NCBI GenBank assembly: GCA_041656295.1
Contig: JBBADV010000014.1
Coordinates: 1-60,134 of the forward strand
Source of the DNA: Kiritimatiellales bacterium
GTDB lineage: Bacteria > Verrucomicrobiota > Kiritimatiellia > Kiritimatiellales > Tichowtungiaceae
Direction of reading: 5' to 3'
DNA length: 60,134 bases
Positions within the stretch are counted from its first letter, which is position 1. Each line of letters starts with the position of its first letter. The translations under genes were made by a program, and so were the position numbers. Below are positions 1-8,359 of this stretch, piece by piece. Under the pieces are notes generated by a model. That model had not been told where the DNA came from. It saw only the letters and a program-made list of their open reading frames with translations, and searched no databases.

Positions 1-39
1 GAAGAACTGAAAAAACAGGCCGGGAAAACCGCCGCTTGA
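1..39 (+). CDS. C-terminal end of an unidentified protein (partial)
   Basis: The first 12 codons of the window read as an open frame ending EELKKQAGKTAA followed by TGA. The gene's body lies upstream of the window, so no function can be assigned. The lysine/alanine-rich tail is compatible with many proteins. A weak hairpin plus T-run 50 bp downstream would fit as its terminator. It could also be chance reading. Confidence 0.4.
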   Translation, partial: EELKKQAGKTAA

Positions 40-88
40 CAAACCATAACGAAAGAACTACCCCATGCCCGTCAACGATCAAAAATCA

Positions 89-110
89 GCACCCCTTCGG
101 TGTCTTTTTT
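89..110 (+). terminator. Weak intrinsic terminator
   Basis: CACC (90-93) pairs with GGTG (99-102) around a CCTTC loop, followed by TC and six T. The stem is short, so this is tentative. It lies directly upstream of the IS30 remnant and downstream of the partial gene at the window start. Confidence 0.35.
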
Positions 111-241
111 ATATGAGGCAATACGTTTATAATCTGATCAGTCACGGCAGGGTCCCGGGCTGAACTATGAATCAGTATCAACGAGGAAACGACGGCATGA
201 ACCAAAAAGCTCCAACCGGACACCTGCTTTTACAATCTACC
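111..241 (+). mobile_element. IS30-family remnant (internally deleted transposase plus right inverted repeat)
   Basis: This is a decayed relative of the intact IS30 element at 54019-55193. Positions about 123-170 match the transposase segment coding YNLI.HGRVPG, but the frame is broken by a TGA just after it. At about 174-182 the sequence jumps to the very end of the transposase gene (GAGGAAACGACGGCATGA against GAAATCGCGGCATGA). The terminal inverted repeat follows at 210-241 and differs from the intact copy by one base. About 590 bp of the element is missing and the 5' end is absent, so it cannot move by itself. Confidence 0.8.
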
Positions 242-277
242 CCTTTTCCCATAAAATAAGAAACCATTTTGAAACCG

Positions 278-307
278 TTGACTTTATGCCCTCTTCCTGA
301 TTAAGTA
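278..307 (+). promoter_or_regulatory. Candidate sigma-70 promoter for tRNA-Leu(CAG)
   Basis: TTGACT at 278-283 and TAAGTA at 302-307 are separated by 18 bp and lie 23 bp before the tRNA 5' end. The spacing is right but the -10 box is imperfect. Confidence 0.4.
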
Positions 308-330
308 TGCACTTTCTATTCACAGAAAAC

Positions 331-415
331 GCGCTTGTGGTGGAATTGGTAGACACGCAAGATTCAGGTTCTTGTGCCGCGAGGTGTGGAGGTTCGAGTC
401 CTCTCAAGCGCACCA
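331..415 (+). tRNA. tRNA-Leu(CAG)
   Basis: A complete class II tRNA with its long variable arm. The acceptor stem is GCGCTTG (331-337) with CAAGCGC (405-411), discriminator A, and an encoded CCA at 413-415. The D-loop contains GGTAGACACGC. The anticodon stem CAAGA/TCTTG encloses the loop TTCAGGT, giving anticodon CAG (reads CUG). The T-arm contains GGTTCGAGTCC. Confidence 0.96.
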
Positions 416-543
416 TTCATCTTCTTCAGAACATAATTTCCTGCTTCATTTCCACTGTTTTTTATTCTATTTCGGAGCAAATCGTTGTAGCGAAAAGATG
501 AATTCTTTAGATCAATGCGACTTTTCTAAGAAAAAACAGAGAC

Positions 544-620
544 TGGTCGGGGTGACAAGATTTGAACTTGCGACTTCTACGTCCCGAACGTAGCGCTCTA
601 CCAGACTGAGCCACACCCCG
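544..620 (-). tRNA. tRNA-Pro(CGG)
   Basis: Read on the minus strand, acceptor CGGGGTG (620-614) pairs with CACCCCG (554-548), with discriminator A and encoded CCA (546-544). The anticodon stem CTACG/CGTAG encloses TTCGGGA, giving anticodon CGG. The T-loop is GTTCAAATC. It is convergent with tRNA-Leu(CAG). Confidence 0.96.
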
Positions 621-637
621 TCGAAAAAGAAGCGCGC

Positions 638-665
638 ATAATATCTGTTCGGTGATGTTTTGCAA
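638..665 (-). promoter_or_regulatory. Candidate promoter for tRNA-Pro(CGG)
   Basis: On the minus strand TTGCAA (665-660) and TATTAT (643-638) are separated by 16 bp. The -10 box ends 17 bp before the mature tRNA 5' end, a normal distance for a tRNA promoter. Confidence 0.5.
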
Positions 666-941
666 GCATTCTGTTAACAGTTCATTTTTACTTTTAAAAC
701 CGTGAGCTGAATGAAACTAAATTCCGTTTTTAACTTTGATCAGGTGCCTTGCGAGGTAAAAAATCACATCTCAATCATGGGTACCGGCAATAAAACTGAA
801 AAACTCCGTGCGCTTTTTGTATAAAAGATTTGTAATAGCACTGTGTCGATGTTAGGGTTTTTCATAATTTATACGCAGTCTGTACACACGGGGTGTGCAG
901 CGCACAGGAGAGGAACCTTAATCAGGAGAGGAGTGGTTTCG
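666..941. other. Intergenic region before the outer-membrane barrel gene
   Basis: No gene is seen. It should carry the promoter of the gene starting at 942, but I could not choose a convincing -35/-10 pair. An open frame extends back to 843, but the better start is 942. Confidence 0.5.
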
Positions 942-1769
942 ATGAAGAAACTTCTAGCAGCTACAGTTATCGCCGCAGGCGTTGCGCTTGCACAGCAGAA
1001 TGTGCCCGTTCAGGACACGATTATTGTTGAACAAAAAGCAGATGTCGCAGTAATTGCAAACGTTGATCTGTTTTCCGCATACGTATGGCGCGGACAGGTC
1101 GTTAATGATTCATTGGTTGCTCAGCCGGCGGTCACGATTGAAAAAGCAGGCTTCTTCCTTGATATCTGGGCGAACTACAACATCGTCGGCAAAAAGAACC
1201 GTGAAGATACAGACTTTACGAAAGTTGAGTTTACGCTCGGCTATAAAATTCCGGTGAACACCGATGATTTTGATATCACTGTCGGGTTGACTCATTTTAC
1301 CTTTCCGGAATCTGAAGGGCAGGTAAATCGTAAGGATGGTAACGACGACTGGGAAGACACAACGGAACTCTTCATTTCTTCCACGTTCTACGGCATTATT
1401 TTGAACCCGACGGTTGAAATCTATTATGACTGTGATCAGGCACAGGGCTGGTACGGCTCTTTTGGCCTCTCACATACTTTCGAGTTAAGCGATGCACTGA
1501 ACATGACTCTTGGCGGTTCGATTGGCCTCGCCGAAGCTGAATGGGCGCGCGAACAGTACGGTGAAAGCGTAAGTTCCGGCTGGAATGATTATAATGCGTA
1601 CGTTGCCGCTGAATATGCCCTGACCGAAGACCTGACGCTGGGTGCGCGTTTGCAATACAGCGTTCTCGACGGTTCTTATAAGCACGGTAAGAATAAAGAT
1701 GGTACTAGACATTATGACGCAACAGACAATCTTGTCTGGGGCGGAATCTCTCTTTCCTATAAATTCTAA
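942..1769 (+). CDS. Outer-membrane beta-barrel / putative porin
   Basis: A 275-residue protein. The ATG at 942 follows AGGAGAGGAG and begins a signal peptide (MKKLLAATVIAAGVALAQ, cleavage near residue 18). The mature part alternates aromatic and polar residues in short beta-strand stretches. It contains SAYVWRGQVVN near residue 45, a form of the Y.xRG.. motif seen in the TorF/TIGR02001 group of putative porins. It ends in ...SLSYKF, the terminal aromatic typical of barrels inserted by BamA. A terminator follows, so it is probably monocistronic. Location in the outer membrane is inferred. The cargo, if any, is unknown. Confidence 0.75.
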   Translation: MKKLLAATVIAAGVALAQQNVPVQDTIIVEQKADVAVIANVDLFSAYVWRGQVVNDSLVAQPAVTIEKAGFFLDIWANYNIVGKKNREDTDFTKVEFTLGYKIPVNTDDFDITVGLTHFTFPESEGQVNRKDGNDDWEDTTELFISSTFYGIILNPTVEIYYDCDQAQGWYGSFGLSHTFELSDALNMTLGGSIGLAEAEWAREQYGESVSSGWNDYNAYVAAEYALTEDLTLGARLQYSVLDGSYKHGKNKDGTRHYDATDNLVWGGISLSYKF

Positions 1770-1790
1770 ACAAACCGGAAGAGAATCAGA

Positions 1791-1818
1791 AAGCGCCTCA
1801 TTTCCGGGGCGCTTTTTT
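1791..1818 (+). terminator. Intrinsic terminator after the barrel gene
   Basis: AGCGCC and GGCGCT form a stem around about ten bases and are followed by a T-run (GCTTTTTTAT). It starts 22 bp after the stop at 1769. Confidence 0.8.
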
Positions 1819-1888
1819 ATTTGTGTGATTAATGTAGACGCGCCGGCCGGTCTCATTAATATAACGGCCTAATGTAGCGGAGAATGAG

Positions 1889-2368
1889 ATGGATAAACTG
1901 CTTAACCTGATAAAAAACAACGCGCGGGAATCTTCCGAGAATCTCGCCAAGCTTCTCGGCAGCAGTGCCGCCGAAGTGGATGCGAAACTGAATGCCTATG
2001 AAAAGGCCGGTATCATTCTGGGGTATCAGACATTGATCGATGATGAAAAGCTGGATGATACCTCTGTGACAGCCGTGATTGAGGTGCGCCTGATGGCGGA
2101 ACGCGAAGGCGGATTCAACCGTAATGCGGAACGTATCAGCCGGTTTCCGGAGGTGCGTTCTGCTTTTCTCATGTCCGGCGGATACGATTTACTGCTGTTC
2201 GTCAGCGGCAGAACGTTGAATGAAGTCGCCAGTTTTGTAAGTGAAAAACTGTCGCCGCTGCCCGGCGTGGTGGGCACCAGCACGCACTTTGTACTGAAAG
2301 CATATAAAAAGAATGACATTTTAATGCGTACCCCTGATGAAAACGAACGACCCAGCATCTCTCCGTAA
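1889..2368 (+). CDS. Lrp/AsnC-family transcriptional regulator
   Basis: 159 residues, the usual length for this family. The N-terminus (residues 1-50) is the helix-turn-helix region: NLAKLLGSSAAEVDAKLNAYEKAG followed by the IILGYQTLID linker. The C-terminal part (about 60-140) is the RAM ligand-binding/oligomerisation domain, with FPEVRSAFLMSGGYDLLLFV and PLPGVVGTSTHFVLK. The next gene, an aminotransferase, starts 32 bp before this stop in another frame, so the two are translationally coupled. Lrp proteins often control the amino-acid gene beside them and sense its substrate. That role is inferred here. Confidence 0.88.
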   Translation: MDKLLNLIKNNARESSENLAKLLGSSAAEVDAKLNAYEKAGIILGYQTLIDDEKLDDTSVTAVIEVRLMAEREGGFNRNAERISRFPEVRSAFLMSGGYDLLLFVSGRTLNEVASFVSEKLSPLPGVVGTSTHFVLKAYKKNDILMRTPDENERPSISP

Positions 2369-3518
2369 TCGCACGGCTTCTCTCGTGCGCGGTCTGCCGC
2401 GTTCCGGAATCCGGGAATTTTTTGATATTGTCAGTCAGCGCGATGATGTCATCAGTCTCGGTGTCGGTGAGCCGGATTTTGTTACGCCGTGGCGTATTCG
2501 CGAAGCGGCAATCACGTCGCTGGAGCAAGGCTCCACGAGTTATACATCTAACCTCGGGCTGCCGAGTCTGCGCAGAGGCATTTCCGGCTATGTAAAAACA
2601 TTCACCGGCGTCACCTATAATCCGGAGAATGAAATTCTCGTTACGGTCGGCGTGAGTGAGGCGATGGATATTGCGCTGCGCGCACTGATTAATCCCGGGG
2701 ATGAGGTGCTTTATCACGAACCGTGTTTTGTCTCTTATAATCCGGCTGTTCAGCTGGCGTACGGCGTGCCGGTAAACGTTGAAACACCGGCGGAGAACGG
2801 ATTTAAGCTTACGCGCAAAATGCTCGAAGAAAAGGTGACGCCGAAGAGTAAAATTTTAATCGTCAACTTTCCGACAAATCCAACCGGCACCGTGCTGTCC
2901 AAAAGCGAGGTCGAAGACATTGCGTCGTTCGCCATCGATCATGACCTGATTGTTCTGTCGGATGAAATTTACGGCGAACTGACCTATAACGGCACGCATC
3001 ACAGTTTTATTTCCGTTCCCGGCATGCGCGAGCGCACCGTGTATCTGCACGGATTTTCAAAAGCCTGGGCCATGACCGGCTTCCGGCTCGGGTTTGCCTG
3101 TGCGCCGCCGGAACTGATTGAAGCGATGATGAAGATTCATCAGTACACCATGATGTGTGCGCCGACAACCAGTCAGCGCGCCGCGGTCGAAGCACTTAAA
3201 AATCCGGAAAAGGATATTGCCGAAATGCGCGACAGCTATTGCGTGCGCCGGAATTTCATGCATGCCGCATTTAAGGACATGGGCATCGATTGTCTTCTGC
3301 CCGGCGGAGCATTCTATATGTTTCCATCGATTGGTAAATTCGGACTCAGCTCGAAAGAATTTGCGCTCCGGCTGCTCGAAGAAGAGAGCGTTGCCGTTGT
3401 TCCCGGCACCGCTTTCGGCGCCGTCGGTGAAGGCAGCGTCCGCTGCTGTTATGCCACCGCGCTTGACGACATCAAAGAGGCTTTGGTTCGTATCAACCGG
3501 TTTATACAACGGTTATAA
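2337..3518 (+). CDS. Class I/II PLP-dependent aminotransferase
   Basis: 393 residues, full length for fold-type I aminotransferases of the aspartate/aromatic subgroup. Visible motifs are GVGEPDF (43-49) for substrate contact, NFPTNPTG (about 177-184) with the PLP-binding Asn, SDEIYGELTY (208-217) with PLP Asp209 and Tyr212, and HGFSKAWAMTGFRLGF (238-253) with Lys242 as the Schiff-base lysine. SVRCCYA near the C-terminus supplies the carboxylate-binding Arg. The start overlaps the Lrp gene. The donor and acceptor are not deducible; aspartate, aromatic amino acids or a PatA-like N-acetyl-diaminopimelate role are all possible. Confidence 0.92.
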   Translation: MKTNDPASLRNRTASLVRGLPRSGIREFFDIVSQRDDVISLGVGEPDFVTPWRIREAAITSLEQGSTSYTSNLGLPSLRRGISGYVKTFTGVTYNPENEILVTVGVSEAMDIALRALINPGDEVLYHEPCFVSYNPAVQLAYGVPVNVETPAENGFKLTRKMLEEKVTPKSKILIVNFPTNPTGTVLSKSEVEDIASFAIDHDLIVLSDEIYGELTYNGTHHSFISVPGMRERTVYLHGFSKAWAMTGFRLGFACAPPELIEAMMKIHQYTMMCAPTTSQRAAVEALKNPEKDIAEMRDSYCVRRNFMHAAFKDMGIDCLLPGGAFYMFPSIGKFGLSSKEFALRLLEEESVAVVPGTAFGAVGEGSVRCCYATALDDIKEALVRINRFIQRL

Positions 3519-3564
3519 AATGAAATTGACGGCTCACACACAGCCGTGTTCAGGAAAATGGAAA

Positions 3565-4356
3565 ATGAAAAAAGAACTGATGCTTGCGGTTCTTCTTTTT
3601 GCCGGCGGCGGCAGTGCCGAATTCCAAAACCGTGAATGGAACATTGAAGGATTGCGGCGCGAAGCAATACTCTGGATTCCGGCGGAAACAAACAATCCGG
3701 TATCGGTGGTGTTTGTATTTCACGGACACGGCGGCACCATGCAAACCGCGGTAAAAAATTTCCGTATTCACGAACTCTGGCCGGAGGCCGTTATTGTTTA
3801 CATGCAGGGCGTACCGACGCCGGGCAAACTGACCGATCCCGACGGAAAAAAATCCGGCTGGCAGAATCGTTCCGGAATTCATGACGACCGCGATCTGAAA
3901 TTTTTTGATGCCGTTTTTAAAACGTTGAAAGAGGAATTTTCGAGTGATAAAAATCGCGTTTATGCGATGGGGCATTCCAACGGCGGCGCATTTACATATT
4001 TGCTTTGGAGCGTACGTGAAAATTTATTCGCCGCGCTTGCTCCGTCCGGATCGTTGAATCCGGAAGCGTTGTCGGGAATAAAACCGGCACCGGTGCTTCA
4101 CATTGCCGGCCGGACGGATCCGCTCGTAAAATATGAATGGCAGGAGTGGATGTTAAAAAACCTGAAAATAATCAACAAATGCACCGGCGAAAGTGAGCCG
4201 TGGGACTCTGCCGGCGATCTGACCGGCACCATGTATAAATCAGAAACCGGCACTCCGCTGATTACATTAATCCATCCCGGCGGACATGAATTTCCAAAGG
4301 AAGCGCCGGAACTCATCGTCAAATTTTTCAAGCAGCACGCAAAAGCCGGTCATTAA
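3565..4356 (+). CDS. Secreted alpha/beta-hydrolase esterase (PHB depolymerase/LpqC-like)
   Basis: 263 residues. The ATG at 3565 is preceded by AGGAAA and starts a signal peptide (MKKELMLAVLLFAGGGSA). The body is an alpha/beta hydrolase: VFVFHGHGG (oxyanion region, near residue 50), the nucleophile elbow GHSNGGAFTYLL near residue 138, an acid in IAGRTDPLV, and the histidine in HPGGHEFP. This arrangement matches the COG3509 esterase group (polyhydroxybutyrate depolymerase, acetyl/feruloyl esterase). A host cutting ester side groups from plant or algal polysaccharide is plausible, but the substrate cannot be read from sequence. The frame is open upstream to 3520 but without a ribosome site. Confidence 0.8.
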   Translation: MKKELMLAVLLFAGGGSAEFQNREWNIEGLRREAILWIPAETNNPVSVVFVFHGHGGTMQTAVKNFRIHELWPEAVIVYMQGVPTPGKLTDPDGKKSGWQNRSGIHDDRDLKFFDAVFKTLKEEFSSDKNRVYAMGHSNGGAFTYLLWSVRENLFAALAPSGSLNPEALSGIKPAPVLHIAGRTDPLVKYEWQEWMLKNLKIINKCTGESEPWDSAGDLTGTMYKSETGTPLITLIHPGGHEFPKEAPELIVKFFKQHAKAGH

Positions 4357-4398
4357 AATTTTCCCGGCGCTAACCGCGAATATTGAAAAACTATCGAC

Positions 4399-4665
4399 GC
4401 AAAAAATACAAATTGGTCCGCAGATAACGCAGATAAGCGCAGATGTTAAAAGCACGGGATACACAAAACACACGGAAGTTTTGCAGAAGAGGGATTAGCA
4501 GAGAGGCAGAGTCGTAGACGCGGCGCCCTCGCCGCGTTCCGTGTTCGGAGTTTTCAGTTTACAATTGAGAGTTGAAACGTTCTCTGTGCGCTCTGCGGTT
4601 TATCTCTCATTCTGCCCATAAGTATTTTGCAATTTTTGCGGCTATACATGAATTTAAAATGCTCT
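4399..4665 (+). repeat. Left arm of a long inverted repeat flanking the beta-helix gene
   Basis: This arm matches the reverse complement of 8360-8654 along nearly its whole length, with scattered mismatches and small indels. Shared landmarks in order are AATTGGTCCGCAGAT, ACGCAGATAAGCGCAGATG, CACGGGATACACAA, CACACGGAAGTTTTGCAGA, GGCAGAGTCGTAGACGC, CGCCGCGTTCCGTGTTC, GCGGTTTATCTCTCATTC and GCGGCTATACATGAATTT. It contains one unit of the GTAGACGCGGCG palindromic family at 4514-4541. No gene was found in 4357-4852. Confidence 0.88.
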
Positions 4666-4852
4666 AGCGGCACCCGGCGGCGCAAACGCCTGCGATGCTT
4701 GTGTCAAACAAACGCTCTTACGGTTCCTTTGTGAAGAGTGTACGAGGGTAACAGCCTGGGATACAACACGGTTATAATGCACATTTTAAAGTGTACTCAT
4801 CACAGATGAAAGAGTACTTTTTCGTCAAGAAAACAAAGCGGGAGAAATAATA

Positions 4853-7303
4853 ATGATTGTTTTAAAATCAATCCGGGTTCTTTGTCTGAGTATCTTCGTT
4901 CATGGTGTGTGCTCTGCGGCGACATATTACGTGGACGCAAACCGTGCGGATGACACCGGAAACGGACGGAGCTGGGCAGCTGCAAAAAAGACAATTCAAG
5001 CGGCAATTAATGCCGCCGTGGCCGGTGATGAAGTCCTGGTCACGAACGGCACCTATGCACCGATTTCGACGGCTAATAAAGCCATTACGATCCGCAGCGT
5101 CAACGGTGCGCAGTATACGGTCATTGATGGCGGAAATTCAAATCGCTGCGCGACACTGGGATCAGCCACTAACCATTTTAACACTGTTTTGGACGGGGTT
5201 ACGCTGCAGAACGGGTATTCCAGTTCTGGCGGCGGGTCGTATTGCGGGACGTTGAACAATTGTGTGCTGACAGGAAATACGGCAGCTTCTTCTTATGGTG
5301 GCGGGGCGTATAGGGGCACGTTGAATAATTGTACATTGAGCGGGAATACGGCTTATAATGGCGGCGGGGCGTATCAGGGGACGCTGAATAATTGTATTGT
5401 CTGGGAGAATTCGACTCCGCATGGCAGCAACCATTATGGGTGTACTTTTTCTTATTCCTGCACCGCACCGCTGCCATCCGGAGCAGGTAATATTGCCGCA
5501 GATCCACGTCTAACCGATAACTACCGTCTTCAATCCGGTTCGCCCTGTATCAACGCCGGCAATACAAAGCTGGTGCAATGCGCTGTGGATATGGACGGCA
5601 ACGCGATGATTCAGAATGGGCAGGTGAACATGGGCGCCTTCGCCGGCAGTGTGACGGAGTGGTTATTTACCGCGCAGTCAGAGCTCGTAACCGAAGTCGG
5701 GGGCGAAACAGTTCAGCTGCCGGTTTACGCACAGGACGGCAGTGCCTGGAGCGCAAGCACCACGGCGGAGTGGATTACACTTACGCAGGCCAGCGGAACC
5801 GGCGATGGAGTGATCATCTTCGATGTACAGTCAAATCCTGGTATTTCTCGTCGTAGCGGAAGTCTTGTGATCAGCGATGGCGTCCGCACATTCACGGTAG
5901 CGGTAACCCAAAGCCGGTACTGGTATGTTTCCGGGGCTGGAAATGACAGTTCCGGCGCCGGCTGGGATTCTGCTTTTCGCACAATTCAGACAGCGGTTGA
6001 TGCAGCGATGACCGGCGATGAAGTCATGGTCACGAACGGCACCTATGCGCCGATTTCGACGGCTAATAAAGCGGTCACCATCCGCAGCGTTAACGGTGCA
6101 CAACATACGGTCATTGATGGCGGAAATTCAAATCGCTGCGCGACACTGGGATTAGCGAACACTCACCTTGATACCGTTTTGGATGGGTTCACGCTGCAGA
6201 ACGGGCATTCCAGGGATGGCGGCGGGTCGTATGGGGGGACGCTGAATAATTGTACGTTGAGCGGGAATACAGCTTACTACGGAGGCGGGACGTATTACGG
6301 GACGCTGAATAATTGTACGCTGAGCGAAAATGGAGCTTCTGATGGCGGGGGATCGTATTACGGGGCGCTGAATAATTGTACGTTGAGCGGGAATACGGCT
6401 TATAATGGTGGCGGGGCGCATGAGGGGACGCTGAATAATTGTATTGTCTGGGGAAATTCGGCTCCGAATGGCAGCAACTATTCTTCCGGTACGTTTTCTT
6501 ATTCCTGCACCGCACCGCTGCCATCCGGAGCAGGTAATATTGACACAGATCCACTATTTGTGAATGCAGAAAATGGGGACTTCCGCTTAAGACTGGAATC
6601 GCCGTGTATTGATGCAGGTGTAAATACCCATGTCGTTGGTGACGTCGACCTAATCGGCAGTCCGCGCATTCATAACAATCGTGTGGATATGGGCGCGTAT
6701 GAGTATTGTTCTTATACAATTGTCTTCGACGGCCAAGGCGGCACGACATCTCCTGAAAATAAGAGAGTGGCACGAGGGTTTGAATATGGAGAACTGCCTG
6801 CACCTGCTCGTTTCGGTTATATTTTTGATGGCTGGTATACAGAGCCCGATGGCAAAGGAACGTTTATTGTGGCAAACTCTATTGTAACGGCGGATATCGC
6901 TCACACTTTGTATGCTTATTGGTTGGTGGTGGACACATATACGGTTATTTTTGATGCTAATGGCGGGAGTCCGGCGAGCCAGGCTGTAACACAAATCTAC
7001 GGCAGCAATTACGTGTTTCCCGTTGTTCCTGTCCGTAACGGGTATGCATTTAAAGGCTGGTTTACCTCTCCGGCAGACGGTGAACAGGTGATCGCCGTCA
7101 CCGTGATGGATACACTGCCGACCATACCCTTTATGCACAGTGGGCGGTTGCACTGTATGTTGATGCAGCCCGTCCGGATGATAGCGGCGACGGCAGAAGC
7201 CGGGCAACCGCTAAGAAAACGATTCAGGCGGCAGTGGATATTGCTGCGGATGGTTATGAAATTGTTGTGGCAGACGGCACCTATGCCCCGATTTCAACAG
7301 TGA
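4853..7303 (+). CDS. Secreted beta-helix protein with BACON-like and InlB-type repeats (5' part of a frameshifted gene)
   Basis: Starts with a signal peptide (MIVLKSIRVLCLSIFVHGVCSA) after GGGAG. Order: parallel beta-helix module 1 (from about residue 24, YYVDANRADDTGNG then GTLNNC.LSGNTA coils), a BACON-like domain (about 268-352, ending FTVAVTQSR), beta-helix module 2 (about 356-610), then two Listeria-Bacteroides (InlB B) repeats from about 620 (YTIVFDGQGG) and 696 (YTVIFDANGG). After DTLPTIP (about 7111-7129) the frame goes wrong: the expected LYAQWAVALYVDA continuation is in the other frame and runs into the next entry. The last ~58 residues here are therefore spurious. The intact product would be about 1,150 residues, probably at the cell surface. 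Confidence 0.8.
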   Translation: MIVLKSIRVLCLSIFVHGVCSAATYYVDANRADDTGNGRSWAAAKKTIQAAINAAVAGDEVLVTNGTYAPISTANKAITIRSVNGAQYTVIDGGNSNRCATLGSATNHFNTVLDGVTLQNGYSSSGGGSYCGTLNNCVLTGNTAASSYGGGAYRGTLNNCTLSGNTAYNGGGAYQGTLNNCIVWENSTPHGSNHYGCTFSYSCTAPLPSGAGNIAADPRLTDNYRLQSGSPCINAGNTKLVQCAVDMDGNAMIQNGQVNMGAFAGSVTEWLFTAQSELVTEVGGETVQLPVYAQDGSAWSASTTAEWITLTQASGTGDGVIIFDVQSNPGISRRSGSLVISDGVRTFTVAVTQSRYWYVSGAGNDSSGAGWDSAFRTIQTAVDAAMTGDEVMVTNGTYAPISTANKAVTIRSVNGAQHTVIDGGNSNRCATLGLANTHLDTVLDGFTLQNGHSRDGGGSYGGTLNNCTLSGNTAYYGGGTYYGTLNNCTLSENGASDGGGSYYGALNNCTLSGNTAYNGGGAHEGTLNNCIVWGNSAPNGSNYSSGTFSYSCTAPLPSGAGNIDTDPLFVNAENGDFRLRLESPCIDAGVNTHVVGDVDLIGSPRIHNNRVDMGAYEYCSYTIVFDGQGGTTSPENKRVARGFEYGELPAPARFGYIFDGWYTEPDGKGTFIVANSIVTADIAHTLYAYWLVVDTYTVIFDANGGSPASQAVTQIYGSNYVFPVVPVRNGYAFKGWFTSPADGEQVIAVTVMDTLPTIPFMHSGRLHCMLMQPVRMIAATAEAGQPLRKRFRRQWILLRMVMKLLWQTAPMPRFQQ

Positions 7304-8304
7304 ATAAAGCCATTACCATCCGCAGCGTCAACGGTGCGCAGCATACGATGATTGATGGACGTAATGCGAACCGTTGCGCGACGCTGGGGTCAACAGAGGG
7401 TCATACCAATACAGTGCTGTCCGGTTTCACGTTACGCAATGGACGTGCGGAAAACGGCGCCGGCGCGATGTACGGCACATTGCACAACTGTATTTTATCG
7501 AGGAACCGTTCTGTAGAATTCGGCGGCGGCGCGTATTACAGCAGGCTCTATAACTGTCTGTTAAGCGGAAACAGCGCCGGTTATGATGGCGGCGGAGTAT
7601 ATGAGTGTGACTTAACCGGCTGTACGCTGTTTGGCAATACAGCAGACTGGGGTGGCGGCGCGATGTCCAGCACGCTGAATAACAGTATTGTCTGGGGGAA
7701 TTCCGCCAATACCGGCAGCAACCATTATTACAGTGTGTTTGATTATTCCTGCACTGCACCGCTGCCTGCCGGAAACGGCAATATGGCTGCCGATCCGCTC
7801 TTTGTCAGTGCGGACAGCGGCACTCTTTATCTGCAGGCGGATTCGCCGTGTATTAATGCCGGAAACAATGCATTTGCTGCGGGTGATGTTGACCTTGCCG
7901 GCAATCCGCGCATACAGGACGGCACAGTGGATATGGGTGCCTATGAGTTCGTCGCATATACCGAAACATCACCCGTACCCGTCCCTCATTATTGGCTGGA
8001 TCAATACGGTCTGGCCCTCAACGGAAATCACGAAGCGGCTGCAGAAATGGATTGCGGGAAAGGTTATCCAGTGTGGCGCGACTATATTTCCGGCGTGAAT
8101 CCAAGGGATCAGGAGGCCTGTTTCAATGCGTATTTTAAACGCATTGATGCCGACGATATTGAAATTTACTGGGAGCCGGATTTGGGCTCTGCCCGCAGAT
8201 ATATCATCGAAGGGTGTGAGACATTAACCGGTGCATGGCATCCGACATCGGCAACGAATTCACCCTATCGTTTCTTCCGTGTACATGTGGAATTACCGGA
8301 ATAA
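7129..8304 (+). CDS. 3' part of the frameshifted beta-helix gene (third module and C-terminal domain)
   Basis: Reading from 7129 gives LYAQWAVALYVDAARPDDSG, the natural continuation of the upstream InlB repeat and the start of a third beta-helix module (GTYAPISTVNKAITIRSVNG, then GG.Y/GNSA coils). An unassisted ATG start exists only at 7234, inside the module, so this is not an independent gene. The end (from about 7975, PHYWLDQYGL... to RFFRVHVELPE) looks like the C-terminal module common on large secreted proteins of this bacterial group, though I recognise it only by pattern. One missing base near 7121-7131 explains the break. It could be a true mutation, phase variation or a sequencing error. 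Confidence 0.75.
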   Translation, partial: LYAQWAVALYVDAARPDDSGDGRSRATAKKTIQAAVDIAADGYEIVVADGTYAPISTVNKAITIRSVNGAQHTMIDGRNANRCATLGSTEGHTNTVLSGFTLRNGRAENGAGAMYGTLHNCILSRNRSVEFGGGAYYSRLYNCLLSGNSAGYDGGGVYECDLTGCTLFGNTADWGGGAMSSTLNNSIVWGNSANTGSNHYYSVFDYSCTAPLPAGNGNMAADPLFVSADSGTLYLQADSPCINAGNNAFAAGDVDLAGNPRIQDGTVDMGAYEFVAYTETSPVPVPHYWLDQYGLALNGNHEAAAEMDCGKGYPVWRDYISGVNPRDQEACFNAYFKRIDADDIEIYWEPDLGSARRYIIEGCETLTGAWHPTSATNSPYRFFRVHVELPE

Positions 8305-8332
8305 AAACGCATACCTTTTCATTTACCGCACC

Positions 8333-8359
8333 GGAGCCGCGGTCAACGCCCGCGGCTCC
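8333..8359 (+). terminator. Hairpin after the beta-helix gene
   Basis: GGAGCCGCG pairs with CGCGGCTCC. The stem lies 28 bp after the stop at 8304 and is followed by AGAGCATTTTAAATT, which is the beginning of the right inverted-repeat arm. The T-run is poor. Confidence 0.5.

Noticed and set aside
5220..6450. Regularly spaced near-identical 20-bp units resembling a CRISPR array
   Set aside because: The units are in one long open frame and code beta-helix coils (GTLNNC.LSGNTA); spacing follows the protein repeat and the between-unit sequence is also repeated.
7121..7136. Programmed -1 frameshift in the beta-helix gene
   Set aside because: ACCCTTTA is not in the right phase for an X-XXY-YYZ slippery site and no downstream pseudoknot is evident; a simple one-base loss is more likely.
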